A stretch of 64,000 bases of DNA from Adiantum capillus-veneris (Eukaryota > Streptophyta > Polypodiopsida > Polypodiales > Pteridaceae). The notes under the pieces are model-generated. The model saw only the letters and a program-made list of their open reading frames with translations, searched no databases and was not told where the DNA came from. Position numbers and translations under genes: made by a program. Shown in pieces: positions 22,212 to 33,625 of this stretch. The DNA lies in NCBI GenBank assembly GCA_014529385.2, contig CM043946.1:16011077-16075076 (forward strand). Direction: 5' to 3'. Position 1 is the first letter of the stretch. Every line of letters begins with the position of its first letter.

Positions 22212-22615
22212 AAGAAAGGCTATATAAAGGTATGCAGCTAAAAGGCGTAGAGGATGTCCACCCCAAGTGGAGAAAGAGCTGATTGAATAAGAATACACGA
22301 TATCTGATTCTGTTCACAAGAGCACCTGCCGCACTTCAAAAAGACCCAATCTTTTGTCATGTACCACGGGTAAAGACATGGCAAGCATATGAAGCACTAA
22401 GAAATAAGCGGCCTACATGGCTGAACTATACACGATTGCCAGCTCTAGAGTAGGGACCGGCAACAGAGGAATACATGATGAAAACCCTAACGGGTGCCAT
22501 GACTTTCTTCAAAAGTCTTCCGAACCTCTCATGTGCCATGCTTTACAATCTACCGAATGCTACTCACATGTATTGAAGCTTTTCACGAGCCAGAGCAAGC
22601 AGGGGCACCATGGAT

Positions 22616-22701
22616 GTCATTCCTCCTAGGTAATAAGGATCTCTGCTACGACTTAAATGTCATTCCTCCTAGGTAATAAGGATCTCTGCTACGACTTAAA
22701 T
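22616..22701 (+). repeat. Perfect 43-bp tandem duplication
   Basis: A 43-base unit beginning GTCATTCCTCCTAGG at 22616-22658 is repeated exactly at 22659-22701. The length is not a multiple of three, so it shifts the frame. Perfect identity in an otherwise decayed element implies a recent event. Confidence 0.9.
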
Positions 22702-23042
22702 GGCCAATCTTTCGAAGAAGTCCTTTATGGCTTCTACGCCCGATGCGTGTTTTTGCCTTCGAGCAATATATTGGCGTTTGAGGAAGCATTTTATATAGGG
22801 TTCTTCACTTGGCGAACAAAGATATTTGGGACAATGATAAGCAACCTAACATCCATATTTGTTGGCTATTTAGCCATTGAGCTCAAAAACAGGGTCACCA
22901 TGCAGTTCTTGCAGGTTCCTGACAAAAAAAAAAAAGAGTCAGATATATGAGAAAGCCTTACATGCACTTAAAGACCGCCTCGCCAGCCATCAACCCGAAG
23001 ACCACTTCAACCCATGAAGCTGTGTCAAGTGACGACACAGTT
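22657..23042 (+). pseudogene. G1 last ORF fragments before the polypurine tract
   Basis: The frame 22657-22950 (FEEVLYGFYARCVFLPSS, then LTSIFVGYLAIELKNRVTMQ) is partly hydrophobic. It is followed by a short Ser/Thr-rich frame ending SSDDTVEEGGN at the tract. It probably is the C-terminus of the same 3' protein. No family recognised. Confidence 0.4.
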
Positions 23043-23056
23043 GAGGAGGGGGGGAA
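23043..23056 (+). promoter_or_regulatory. G1 polypurine tract
   Basis: GAGGAGGGGGGGAA directly precedes the 3' LTR start TGCTAGTAG. In LTR retrotransposons this purine run primes plus-strand DNA synthesis. Confidence 0.85.
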
Positions 23057-23962
23057 TGCTAGTAGCAAGTTAACTCGGATATCATTTGTCGGAGCTTTCA
23101 TTGTAAAAACACTTATTATTTTGATGAATCGGGATATTGTAACTTTTAGTTTCTAGATAAACGTTGTAATTGATGAGCCGAGGCTACAAGCTTCCAGATT
23201 GTATCAATTGTCTTTAGTTAGAGCTCCCAGATTATTAGTTTTAACCACCAAAAACCTTGGCTAAGGTATAAAAAGCCAATTTTTGTAAGTTTTTTAGAAG
23301 TTTTGGATAATAGAAACACAGCGTGAGCTAACGGCGCTCACTTCTCTCTTTCTCGCGCTTCCTACTCCCTCCTCGGTTGTCACATTGCAGTCACGTCGGT
23401 TGCGTTGAAACCATAGGTAAGAGCTCTACGCATTGACGTAAGCATTTCATGGTAATCCATAGCTTTTGGCGTCACGGACCCGCGGCCTAATTTCATCATA
23501 AGTAGGCATTTAAGCTTTAAAATAAAAAACTAAGTATAGGCAGGATATTGGAACATCATTGCTAAGCATTTAGATGCATTCTGGGTTAAAAAAAACTAAG
23601 TCAAAACCTCATTTTTGTTAATTATTATGATTTTTGCACTTGACCTAAATTGAGATTTGAGACCATAAGCATGCTGCTTAGGTCTTATAAACATGTCTTA
23701 GAAGTTTCATAACATTTGGATGTCGTTTGATGCTGTAACGGATGTGATTTGTATGCCGATGCGCGATTAGCTTTTGGTGATTTCAGTCATTTGAGTGTAG
23801 CTTGAGTTATGCGAGTCGTTTGTTGTTTTCCAAGAGATTGACAACCTCTTGTAGCCTCTATGCACTAGTTGAGTCAGCTTCGTTCCATGGATTGACAATT
23901 ATATTCGTGGTTCTCGCTATGTCTGCAATAAGATAGGAGTGAGGTTAAACACCCATCTCACA
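23057..23962 (+). repeat. G1 3' LTR
   Basis: Begins TGCTAGTAG after the polypurine tract and ends CTCACA; its last 220 bases match the LTR end at 1-221. TATAAAAA at 23267-23274 is a good promoter TATA box, about 210 bases into the LTR. Length is 906 bp. Confidence 0.88.
23267..23274 (+). promoter_or_regulatory. TATA box in the G1 LTR
   Basis: GGTATAAAAAGCC inside the 3' LTR, at a plausible U3 position for the element promoter. Confidence 0.55.
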
Positions 23963-25170
23963 GTTGCAAGTAATTGTGACCCAAGTTTACCAATCAGTTT
24001 TGGAGGACTGTCCGTAAACGGTTGGGGAATACAAGTTAGTATTTTCAGTCATCCAGAGGCCGATTGGTAGTTTACAAATGTTAATCTCATGCTAGAGGAT
24101 ATGCTAAGATTCTACTTTGCTATATTCAGCAGGCCAAGGGCCTATATATGGTATGGATGGGTGGAGAAGAGCACATACAAGTTCCTCGTCTCTTACAAAC
24201 CCATCTTCCGGTCCCCAACATTGTGTCAATCTTCTCCCTTCTTACATTCTGTCAAGTTCTATTTATTTTGAGCTTATTAATTGTTTGTGTGTGCTACCTG
24301 TTTATGACAACCACCCTCAACACTTACAATTTTTAGCACATTGGTATGTGAGCCATGGCACACACAGAGCCCATATAGCTGATCAGGCACATGGACATCA
24401 TGTGTCGTAGCAAGCAGTGGTGGGTAACCCTCTCAACTGCATTGTTTTTTGGAGGTCAACATGAGTTATATTCATGAAATCAGTGTGCATTAGGAAACAA
24501 GAATCAGCATGCATCTTTAATGATTCCTTGGAAGATTCAAAGATTCCATAATTTTTATGTTTTGGTATTATAAAAAAAAAAATTTGCCTACTAAGAGGCC
24601 CTTCCCACACTCGGTGGCTTCACACTTCACGGCTTTCGGCAACAAGGGAGCTGCCTCACTAAGTGGATCTTGTATCAATCCAAGTGGGCATCTTTTCAAA
24701 AGCTTAAGCTCATATAAATTTTTAATGGAAGGGTTTAATGATTTCAAAATTAATTTTCACAATCTTGCTTGTAAAGAGAGCAGACACCATAGAAAACAAT
24801 TGCTTGATAGGACCCTCTCTCACACGCATTGTGCACTCAAAATATCAGATTGGTTTGTATGTCATACATGCTATGGAGCACACACACATAACCTTGACAT
24901 CACTCTATAGAGGTGGAAAATGACATATATTCTAAATGCCTTTCAAAGGAGAAGACATCATGAAGGGGAGGAATTAAAGCAAATACTGATGGCCTGTGTG
25001 TCATTGTTAAGTCAACAAGAAGAAGAAACAATGAAATTTGGTGGCAACAACCATGTCTTATGCCTTTGATAATGATGTCTTCTACATTTATTTTACCTTA
25101 TCCTCTTCTAATTGAGCCATGTTGGAGATAGCTTGGATTAGCTTGGTCTCCACTGTGTCCACACTATTCG

Positions 25171-25700
25171 AGGGGAGGTGTTTTCAGTGTGTCTCTTGGA
25201 TTAAAGGCATGCAAATTTGTCTCTTGGATTAGAAAGTTTGTCTCTTGGATTGGAGATGTGTAGTAATTTTGTCTCTCGGATTGGAGATGTTAATTTTTAC
25301 TTCCCGATTGGAATGTGCTATGCCAGTTTGTCAATAGTCATAGTTCAAACCCCAAGGGGTTAGTTGTTGGGTTTTGTGGGATTTGTCTTATGCTTTGTAC
25401 TTTGTTCGTTTGTAAGTTCTCTAGTGTACTATGATACCAATGTGGCATGAGTCATGTGACTAACCATGTGTAGCATGTTCCTACTTTCCACTTAGGATGA
25501 TGATGTATAGGGTGAGGTTTTACTCCATGATGTATCAACGGTGTCACCCTCTAAGATGCCTATATAACAGGCTTGTATTCTCTCTTTTTAATGTGTACTC
25601 AAGAGTTATTTCAAATTCAACATCATGTATATCTATTCTCTTTGATTACACACACACACACACACATACACACACACACACGCACACTCTTTTGGTCAAT
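25171..25700 (+). repeat. Possible Copia-type LTR start (weak)
   Basis: CGAGGGGAGGTG resembles a polypurine tract followed by TGTTTTCAG. Within the next 400 bases are CCTATATAAC (TATA-like, about 25558) and a long CA run. Four copies of GTCTCTTGGATT (25191, 25218, 25240, 25271; last one with one change) form short internal repeats. No partner LTR or pol gene was found, so this stays tentative. Confidence 0.3.
25649..25690 (+). repeat. (CA)n microsatellite
   Basis: Alternating CA/AC dinucleotides with one TA interruption. Confidence 0.9.
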
Positions 25701-25959
25701 ACATTTTATTAAGAAAGCTTCATCTAGCTACACAACCAATACTTAGGCTAATGTTTTAGCAGGTAGATAGCTTGTATTATGTATAAATACCTTGAAATCC
25801 TTACCTTGCTTTCATCTACCTAGAGATACGTCTAGGATTGCACCCACAGTATGTAGCTGATAGGTATTTAGTGTCTTAGGAATAATAAATGGCAAAAGCC
25901 CATTACTTGCTAGTATTGGTAGTATTGAAATACCTTGATTCAGACTCGCGCTGCTCCAA

Positions 25960-26125
25960 CAATTAAAATAAAAATTTTAAAAAGAATCCACCCACCCTAA
26001 AATAAACCCCCCCTCCCTCCTGCTCCAACAATTAAAAGATTTTTTTTTTTTAAATCCACCCACCCTAAAATAACCCCCCCCCTCCCTCCTTCCTCTCACT
26101 TCCCCCCTCCCTCCTTCCTCTCACT
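25960..26125 (+). repeat. Tandem duplication of a C-rich block
   Basis: 'ctccaacaattaaaa' ... 'atccacccaccctaaaata' followed by a C run and CTCCCTCC occurs at about 25955-26020 and again at 26022-26090. A further 'cctccctccttcctctcactt' is repeated at 26080-26126. Confidence 0.75.
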
Positions 26126-28980
26126 TGGGAAGTTGCACTTGAGATGAGGCACTTAAGATGACCACCCTATGGGCACTTGTCCTACTGCCTTGGTTAAAAA
26201 TAAAGGGTAACGTTTGGGCATAACCTTGTAAAAGTACTACTACCTTTAAAACCCTTCCCCTCTCCCGATTGTGGTTTTAATTATTTGCAGTACCGTGTAC
26301 ATACTCTCATGCCTCACGTAGACTGTGTGTAGTCTTGGCATCAACCCCTCTTCGCGCGCTCTGTAGTGTATTACACCGAGTATACTAGCTTGCATGAAGT
26401 GATCTCTGAGCCTGCCTATAGCTGGGATGCTCTGCATACTATGCACAATCGTCTACTCTCTAAAGGTATTACACATTCTATACATACTATCCTGCTCCCC
26501 TACTTAGCTAACTCTACATAGCATGTGACCTTGGAAGCTGAGTAGTTTCTGGAGGTTGAACTGATGGGCTTTGCTCTTCTTTGGATTATTGCTGCAAAGG
26601 CCCTCAAATATTATAAGTAAATAGGTGAGGGATATCTTTCCCCTCACTTAGCCTTGGCAATATTTGGGTGTGTTGAGTTTTGAAATAAAGAGTGAGGGTG
26701 GTTGTTGCTGGCTACTGCACTGTTGCTTGATTGACTTGGGCATGATGAAATTCGTTGAACAACAACCTGCATCATAGGTTGGTGCCGCACCCACTGCATA
26801 AAGGTGGTGTCACCTTTAATTATTGTTGTCTATTTTTTACTATGATTGTCATGTGCAAATATATGAATTTTCCTTCTTTTTTAAATGGTGGAAGAATGGT
26901 TGAGCCATGCAATTGCTGTTGTCTGTTTTTTTCTGCCATGCACAAATGTATCTTTTGAAGAAAATAATGGGGGATTGATTGAGCAAATACAGCTCCCTCC
27001 CCCAAAGTTGATTATGAGCTGTGTGTTTTTCTCAAAGTGGTGATATTGTGGTTTACTTGTGAATAGCTATTCTTCCTGTCAAAATAAGAATTAAAAAAAA
27101 AACCTGCCTTTCATTTGACATGATCTCAATGTTGTCGGGCACTTATTAGGTCTCTGCCCTTAAAAATATTTGTTTCTTTTTAGCAAAGTTATTTAGATGA
27201 TTACTACATACAAAGCATAAGAGGATGAGCTTGGGAAATGGCTTGTTGAAGGAAATTTCTACTATACTTGACAATTTTATGCCTTGGACTTGATATTGCT
27301 TACTTACATTAAATATGGTCAAGTTGTATCTTTACGAAGCATTACCCATACCAGACATTGTTTTAGTTTTTTTGGAAAAAAGAATCTCATAAAAGATGAT
27401 TTAGTCCTCCTATGGAGCATTCGAGATTAGCTCAGACTTTTATAATAAAAAAAGAAGAAAGAAAGTTTGTCGACTGACATGTATTGATGCATTTCTTAGG
27501 GCACTCATACTTCATCCTCTAAAACAAATAGTGGTGAATACCTGCATAATATTAGGGCACTTGATGTTCTTGCATTTAGATAAGAAAAAGTATTAGCTTG
27601 GTTGCCTTTGCCTACTTACCCAAAGAACATCTTGGATACTAGGGAGAAGTTCTCCTGGCTTATGCCATACTTTCTTTACTTTAGGTGGTTCTTCTCTTTT
27701 TTTAGGCCATACTCTCTACAAATTTATGACAGATGGTGCAATTATAAGACATGTTTTTCCTATGGATTCAAAAGAAAACAATAACTTTGGTTCGACATTT
27801 TTTTTATTCGAAGGGATAGTGGCCTTCTAATCAGGATTTTATTAAATAAATATAATTTTTTGTCAAAAATACTTTAGATGTCAAGAAACCTGGTGAAACA
27901 ATGATTATGGAAAGACATTTGGATCAAAAGGGGTTGTGGCCTTCTTATCAAAATTTTACTTTATTTAAATAAACATAAACTCTTTTCCAAAAAAATGGGG
28001 TCACTTACTATCCTTATATATAACCTATGAATTAAAAAAGGAGCATGAAGGAGTGATGACCTTCATTGCATAAAAGGAGTAAAAGATGATGATTCCCTCT
28101 CAGATACAAAAGACGAGTTGCAAGTTAATCCATAATTACTTACCCAGAATTTTGATGTTTCAGGTACACAATAATGACAAGATGACTGCTCGTATGAGAG
28201 TCATCCATGACCCACTGAAACATGCAAGTATTATGGAACAAATTACACAATGCTTAAAGGATCATCCTCCTAAAAAAGCCCTGTCTTCTAGAACCAGACC
28301 TTTCCTTCCTAGAAAAGCTAAAAGCAACATGAAATCTTATCCCAAATAAACCCTATCTAATCTGTCAACTCTGTTTTAGAGGCTTTATCCCTATCCCGAG
28401 GACTTGAGCTGCCCTCTAAACCCCATTCTGTGGGCTAGTTCTTTTGTTCTTCGATGTGTAAGCAATTTGGATGGTTCACAACTAATCTATGGATCATCTC
28501 TGATAGCTAACAAAAAGTCATCTATTTTGCATATGCTGTCTTTCAGGATTGGAAGATTTTAGCTTCTTTGGATAAAGATTCAGTGGATGGGGTTGCTATG
28601 ACTTCTCGATATGTAGCCCAACTCCCAGTTTAAGCTATACAATACAATCAAGAGCTTGCTCATTTCTCTTCCTCTAGTGTTGAACTTGCTAACTTTCTTG
28701 AAAAATTGTGTGGACTCAACCTAGCCATTATTAGTACTCCAGCTACCCCTATTGTTCCACAAATAGGTGGCTTGTTTTGCAGAGACATCCATATACTCGA
28801 ATTGCCTTAAGGTTGAATCAACACTAGGAAAAGGTTTTGATACCCCTACGGCCCTACGGGATTCTTCTCTACTTCATTACAATTCCTAAACTTCTCAATT
28901 TCACTGCATAGCCCATGCAATGATAATTATGACCTTAGGTTCATTTGGAAAAGGGATAACCTTAAGATCCCTATCGTAGA

Positions 28981-30161
28981 GAAGAAACCAAGTACTTCAA
29001 GAACTCCATTTTGCATTGGTCCTCCTGGCTTTCCAAAGTTGTAGATCCGCCACAAATTCCCTATTGGATAGAGACAGCCAGGAGGATGAATAATAAGGGT
29101 CTGAATCGACTTGGGCACTTCTGGGACAGTGACAACAAGAGTTGGAAAACCATTGACCTTCTGGTTACCTAGTACCAACTTAATAGCTTGGAGGTCTTGC
29201 TTGTCCACAAAGTGATGAAAGAGCTTAACAATATAGTTGATGCCAATCTATGATTCGGAGTTTGAGTGAAATGCCTGGAAATGGCCCGGAAGCAGTCTCT
29301 TTTGGAAACCCCATCCTAAAGACATTTATCGTACAATGATGCATAAGAAGGATTGGTCTAGCCCCCTTAACAAGATACGGAAAAAACAATGGCCGGAGGA
29401 AAGGTGGGAGCAAGTAATGGAGAACATCTGGAAGCCAAAGGTTCCGAAACACATGAAGGTATTTTTATGGAAGGTAATTTGGGGTGCTCTATCGACGGGG
29501 GTGAAGATTCAGGAGAGAGGGATTGGGTCAGATCGATGCTTGGGGTGCAGGTTGGCTAGTGAAGATCTGGCCCACCTCTTCATGGATTGCCCAACTATCA
29601 AAGGCTTCGTAGGGAAAATATGCAAGTGGGTCCAAAGAACATGGAGAATTGGTTTTTTCAAGACTGATCTATTCTTTGGAGGGAAGAATTCAGATAGTCT
29701 TGCTCTCTTCATCAACACTCAAATCGTCAGGTACTTCTTCTTACATAATGTATGGCAGACAAGGAACCACCATGTGTTTGAAGGAGGTTTTGAGGTGGCA
29801 AGCTTCGCAGAAATTATACAAGAAAGCAAAGTGCTAATATGGACGCTCGGGCGCAAGCAGCACTTGAAGGATTGGTCTAGGACTACTTGTGCCTTGTTGT
29901 CAGTAGATGGCATGCCTAGGACGGGTGAAAATCTTGGCCATCGGTAATTAGAAGATATCAGAGGAACATGGTAGTGGACCTTGTGTATCAAGGATAAGGG
30001 GGCGGGTTGGTAGGAGTGGTTGCCCTGATAGCCGATGTAATTTTGGTCCCTGGATGATGTCATGGCTCAACACGACCATGACAAAACCTTGTAATGTTTT
30101 GGGTTGATCAATATAATTCACTCACAATTGTGAGTTTTGCCCCCCAAAAAAAAGAAAAAAA
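28981..30161 (+). mobile_element. 5'-truncated LINE (non-LTR retrotransposon)
   Basis: The insert is flanked by AGATCCCTATCGTAGA (28965-28980) and GGATCCCTATTGTAGA (30162-30177), a target duplication matching at 14 of 16 bases. It ends in an A-rich tail (about 30146-30161). Its ORF2 tail encodes a zf-RVT domain. Only the last ~1.2 kb of a LINE is present, as is usual after incomplete target-primed reverse transcription. Confidence 0.82.
29336..29947 (+). CDS. LINE ORF2 C-terminus with RT zinc-binding (zf-RVT) domain
   Basis: The frame contains IWKPKVPKHMKVFLWKVIWG, then RCLGCRLASEDLAHLFMDC. This is the conserved zf-RVT pattern of plant LINEs: a W/F-rich helix, CxxC, and H-x3-C. It continues to WQTRNHHVFEG near the end. 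Upstream of 29336, more ORF2-like sequence is readable from 29000 with stops, so this is a fragment. The RT catalytic domain and endonuclease are absent. Confidence 0.78.
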   Translation: MMHKKDWSSPLNKIRKKQWPEERWEQVMENIWKPKVPKHMKVFLWKVIWGALSTGVKIQERGIGSDRCLGCRLASEDLAHLFMDCPTIKGFVGKICKWVQRTWRIGFFKTDLFFGGKNSDSLALFINTQIVRYFFLHNVWQTRNHHVFEGGFEVASFAEIIQESKVLIWTLGRKQHLKDWSRTTCALLSVDGMPRTGENLGHR

Positions 30162-30306
30162 GGATCCCTATTGTAGAATTTGTAAAAAAGGGCTGATGCG
30201 AAGAGACAAAGCCGGTCTTATTGTATGAAGTAACTTGTAAGCTTACCATTATCAGTTCACTTCTTTTCATCGCTAGCCGAGAATTTGTGTCACATGCGAT
30301 CATCAG

Positions 30307-30308
<2 letters not shown>

Positions 30309-30354
<46 letters not shown>

Positions 30355-30382
30355 TCACACACGCGCGCGCACACGCACACAC
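30309..30382 (+). repeat. (TC)n(AC)n compound microsatellite
   Basis: TC repeats (30310-30340) passing into AC/GC repeats (30341-30382). Confidence 0.92.
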
Positions 30383-32540
30383 AGAAGCACAGATTTTACT
30401 AGGCTCTCAAAGAATGCCAAGCCAATGTTTTCATTTTGAAGATTTGAGGACAATGGAGGAGGAGAAAAGGACAGAAGCTGGGATATCAACAGAAGAGCGT
30501 GTACATCAAAAAGAGAGTGGCTTGCAGGAGGAAGCTCCTCTCAAAGAGACACGGGCAGACATACTTGCTCGGCACTTGTACTCCTCTCACTCGTTTCTCT
30601 AATCTTGTTTAATTTTACATTTTGTGACGTCATAGCGTTTTGCTTCATGTATTTGCATGCTCATCGCAACTCTCTTGAAGCTCTTTGTCCCAGACATGCG
30701 TAAGCAATGGTGAGCATTGTTTGTAACTGTTCATTGTTTATTGCAAATGGGTACAAACATGGTGGCACGTGTTTCTTTGTGGTTACATTGAAGAGGTGTG
30801 GGTTAGCTATGAAGCTTTTGGCAGCTCTCTTTATTTTTGTTATTATATCAAACAGTGGATATCGCTTTACAAATTAAAGAGGAGAGTCGATTTTTGGTTT
30901 TGAAGTTTCAGCCTTCTTGGAAATACATCTCAATAATTAGCTATCTTTACAAAGCACTGGCTTTATTTTGCATGATGCTAGATTTAGCAAGCGAATTTTC
31001 ATTATCATAAATGAAAGGAAACAAGATTCGAGAACTTTTTTCTCCTTGTTTCATCTAGATTTGAGCTCTTATATTGCTGCACAAAAGGCATTTGGTGTTA
31101 CATGGTTGCATTGGCTGTGGGGAATTCCTTTAGCATGGCGTGTGAGAATGTCCATTTTAAGCAATCACTGGAAGCTTCAAAGCTAAAGCCGTGAGTCCCC
31201 CCTCCCCTTTCTTACAGTAGGAGGCCCTCCTTCCCGCTCCATCTCGGGAATAGAGAATAAGTACCACTAGAAAGAATTTTGAGTAGAACTATTTCCTTTG
31301 TAATTGAATAGCAAAACTTGAATCTCATAAAACTTGAGACTCAAAGAGGATCACACGATCCGTAAATTGGAGTCAAAAGACCTGAAAGGTTGTCACTTGA
31401 GGTATTTGATTGCATTTGTGGAACATTAACTTTGGAAGTTACAACTCTAGTGCATCCAGAGTCCTGGCTTGGATGAACTCAGTGCATCAAAAGTTTTGAA
31501 AGGATGAGTTGAATAGATAGATTGTCATTCTTGTCGTTCTGGTGCATCACGAGTTCCAAAAGGATGAGATGACAAGATAGATTAGGATCTAAATAGTTGG
31601 TGTGAATTTTCTGTGGAACTTGATTTTGCGTCGATGCATGTCTAGAGAATGTAGTATTTTGAGGGGATGTCGTGGTATTTAGTCTATACTATGCATGATG
31701 GAGCTGATGGTTATATTGCCTTGTGGGTGACTACCATGGGTCTATAGCTTGCACTTTCCTTCAAGGGTGAATCTGGGCTTGTCCTGGATTCATCTAGGTA
31801 TATATATATTATTTTGAGGGGATGGTCATTGACATTTTTGGATGAAGTTTGTGGGGGCTGGGGGATGTGTCAACTGAAGTCTGAGTAACATGGTAAGACC
31901 TTATGGCCGAAGAGGAAGAGGATGAGCCGAGCCTGAGCTAGATTGGAAGAGACGTACCAAAGCTCATGTGGGTGACCCATGAAACACAACAGATTTTATG
32001 CCACAAAACGCGGGACTATATGACAATTTCGAGACATGGTAGTTTTGCATTGAGATGCTTTTTTGGCAACTAGTTTTGAAAGCAATCGACTTTTTGGGCT
32101 TTTAGAGTACCAATAATGGAAAGCTTTGACTATGTGAGCTTTTTGGAGCAGTTTTTAAAAGTATTAACTTTTATGGTGTTGACCCATAATTTGTGGCCTT
32201 GTGTGAGCCAAATCGCTTAGAGTTTGGCGAGTGGACTCACATTGGTAGTTGTACTCTCAACATTAGTCTATGAAAAATAAACGCGGTAAAAGCCGCCTAC
32301 GTGCAACGGCCAACGCATGTGGGTGGGGAACTCCTCAATATGTTTCGAGTTGGGAGCTCTGCCTTACTGTGTCTTGTTTCTAGTAATTGGTTATCTCTTT
32401 TAGTTCAAGTATTTAAATTGTTTGTAAATTTGTTCAGTTGTTTAAAAGTCTGTTCTAGTGGTCTCTCACATTGCCACAAGGTGTCCTCCTGTACAAGAAG
32501 CATCTGAAGGATAGGCACCTCAACCAACAACACACCATAT
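30383..32540. other. About 2.1 kb with no supported gene
   Basis: A 60-residue Glu/Lys-rich frame at about 30415-30602 (LRTMEEEKRTEAGISTEERV) is open but unsupported. The rest shows nothing I can assign. Confidence 0.45.
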
Positions 32541-32917
32541 TCATGATGGCCTAGGGGTAGCAACTTCTTGAGAGGTTACCCATCCTAGTAATGTCGCCGC
32601 ACAAGCGTGCTTAATTATAAATTGGTCTAGCCATCCGGACCCCAAAACCTTAAGGTTTTAGGGACCTTTGGTGTCACAAGGTGGACTTTTTTTTTTTGGT
32701 TTTTCAAGAAAAGAGATCCTTCCGTTAGTTCATAATAACTGCCCGAAGGCTACAAACCACCTCTATGAGAGAGGGCTACAATGGTCGTCCCCTAGTACCA
32801 AACTTGGGATGTTCATTCATTCATGTTTTCCACATCGGCTTTATACAAGCAAAGACTTCTAATATGCCCAACCATGGCTCCGATACCGGTTAATGGCCCA
32901 AGGGTAACAACTTCTTG
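32541..32917 (-). mobile_element. Possible small LTR-type element (TRIM-like), cut by element D
   Basis: 'ggccYaRgGGTARCAACTTCTTG' occurs at about 32549-32572 and 32892-32917. Next to the second copy, GGCTCCGATACC (32874-32885) is the complement of an initiator-Met primer site on the minus strand. This would fit a very short element with LTRs around ~300 bases, its 5' LTR interrupted by LTR-D at 32918. No coding capacity. Weak evidence. Confidence 0.3.
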
Positions 32918-33612
32918 TGTCGCAAACTGCTGACATGTCAAGTCACTGAAGAACAGAGCCAACCTTCAGATCCCGGCCGAGGGGCCTAAACCCTAAGTGA
33001 AGTAGCAGAAGCAGCAGAAGAAGTTTTACCAACTTGCAAAGTCTTGCCGAGTGGCCTATTTTTAAAGAAGAGTTCCCACCAACTTATGGGACCCCGTCCG
33101 TTGGGGCCAAAGTGACATAAAGGCATAAAAAATAAAGCAAGCCCACACAACACACACGCGCGCGAAGGGCTGCGATGATGTGGCATCAGTACGGATTTCC
33201 GGATTTTGCGCTAACATGATGATGTGGCAGATTGTACAAACAATCCCGGATTTTACGTTGACAGGCCGTACGGATTTCCGGGTTTCGCACTGGCAGATGA
33301 TGACGTGGCAACTGTACAGATTTTCCTGCTTTTGTGTTGGCAGCTTTTGGACCAGCTGCTTTTTGAGTTTGATTGCTTTTCATGTAACTGCTTTTCAAGG
33401 CCAAGGGCCTTTAAATTTGTGCAGAGGGCTCATTCTCTTACACGCCTCAGTGTGAAGGTGTAGGGATTGGAGTACTGAGGTACTCATTTGAAGAAATATA
33501 AAAGAAATATCGAAAGAGGCGTCAACTTTTGGGGCCAGTACTCTCTGGGGTGGAATTTCGCCACTCCCCGTCTCGTTCTTTTCTGTTGGCACGTGGTGCC
33601 CATCCCGTTATA
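32918..33612 (+). repeat. LTR-D, 5' LTR (+)
   Basis: Begins TGTCGCAAACTGCTGACA and ends GGTGCCCATCCCGTTATA, directly followed by a tRNA-iMet-type primer site. It aligns in inverted orientation with 34768-36044 and in direct orientation with 36245-36768. It carries the block shared with other LTR families (33501-33538) and U3 repeats with GATGTGGCA/GACGTGGCA at about 33176, 33222 and 33300. Length 695 bp. Confidence 0.82.
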
Positions 33613-33613
33613 G

Positions 33614-33625
33614 TGGCATCAGAGC
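33614..33625 (+). promoter_or_regulatory. Element D primer-binding site (tRNA-iMet type)
   Basis: TGGCATCAGAGC, one base off the common plant TGGTATCAGAGC, two bases after the LTR end. Confidence 0.75.

Larger units (their letters stand above)
1..23962 (+). mobile_element. G1: giant Ty3/gypsy LTR retrotransposon, degenerate, with nested CACTA
   Basis: The first 221 bases repeat at 23743-23962, so they are the end of the 5' LTR and the full 3' LTR is 23057-23962. A primer-binding-like site follows the first copy and a polypurine tract precedes the second. Removing the CACTA insertion leaves an interior of about 15.2 kb, which is very large for a Ty3 element and recalls the Tat/Ogre/Athila group. 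The order is leader repeats, gag, PR1, RT (truncated), HHCC-HHCC-integrase core, integrase C-terminus plus PR2, basic ORF, CACTA, non-coding, coiled-coil ORFs, PPT, LTR. Frames are broken by many stops and shifts. The lineage call rests on gene order, the Asp-type primer site and the RT/IN motifs, not on a tree. Confidence 0.85.
23963..28980. other. About 5 kb with no supported gene
   Basis: I see no protein family here. The stretch holds a possible LTR trace (25171-25700), a CA microsatellite, a duplicated C-rich block (25960-26125) and a diverged duplication at about 27788-27980 ('gtggccttcttatca' with 'attttattaaataaa'-type flanks). A frame at 28086-28349 (87 residues, starting MMIPSQIQKTSCKLIHN) and readable stretches at 28480-28980 may be an old pseudogene, but no motif supports a name. 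Confidence 0.5.

Noticed and set aside
24341-24355. TGGTATGTGAGCC as a tRNA-iMet primer site
   Set aside because: It has mismatches in the core, and no LTR end, partner LTR or gag/pol frame could be found nearby.
30415-30602. Glu/Lys-rich short frame as a host exon
   Set aside because: No domain, no clear splice sites, and it follows directly on a microsatellite.
33180-33463. Small frames in LTR-D
   Set aside because: They fall inside U3 repeats of an LTR and differ between copies.
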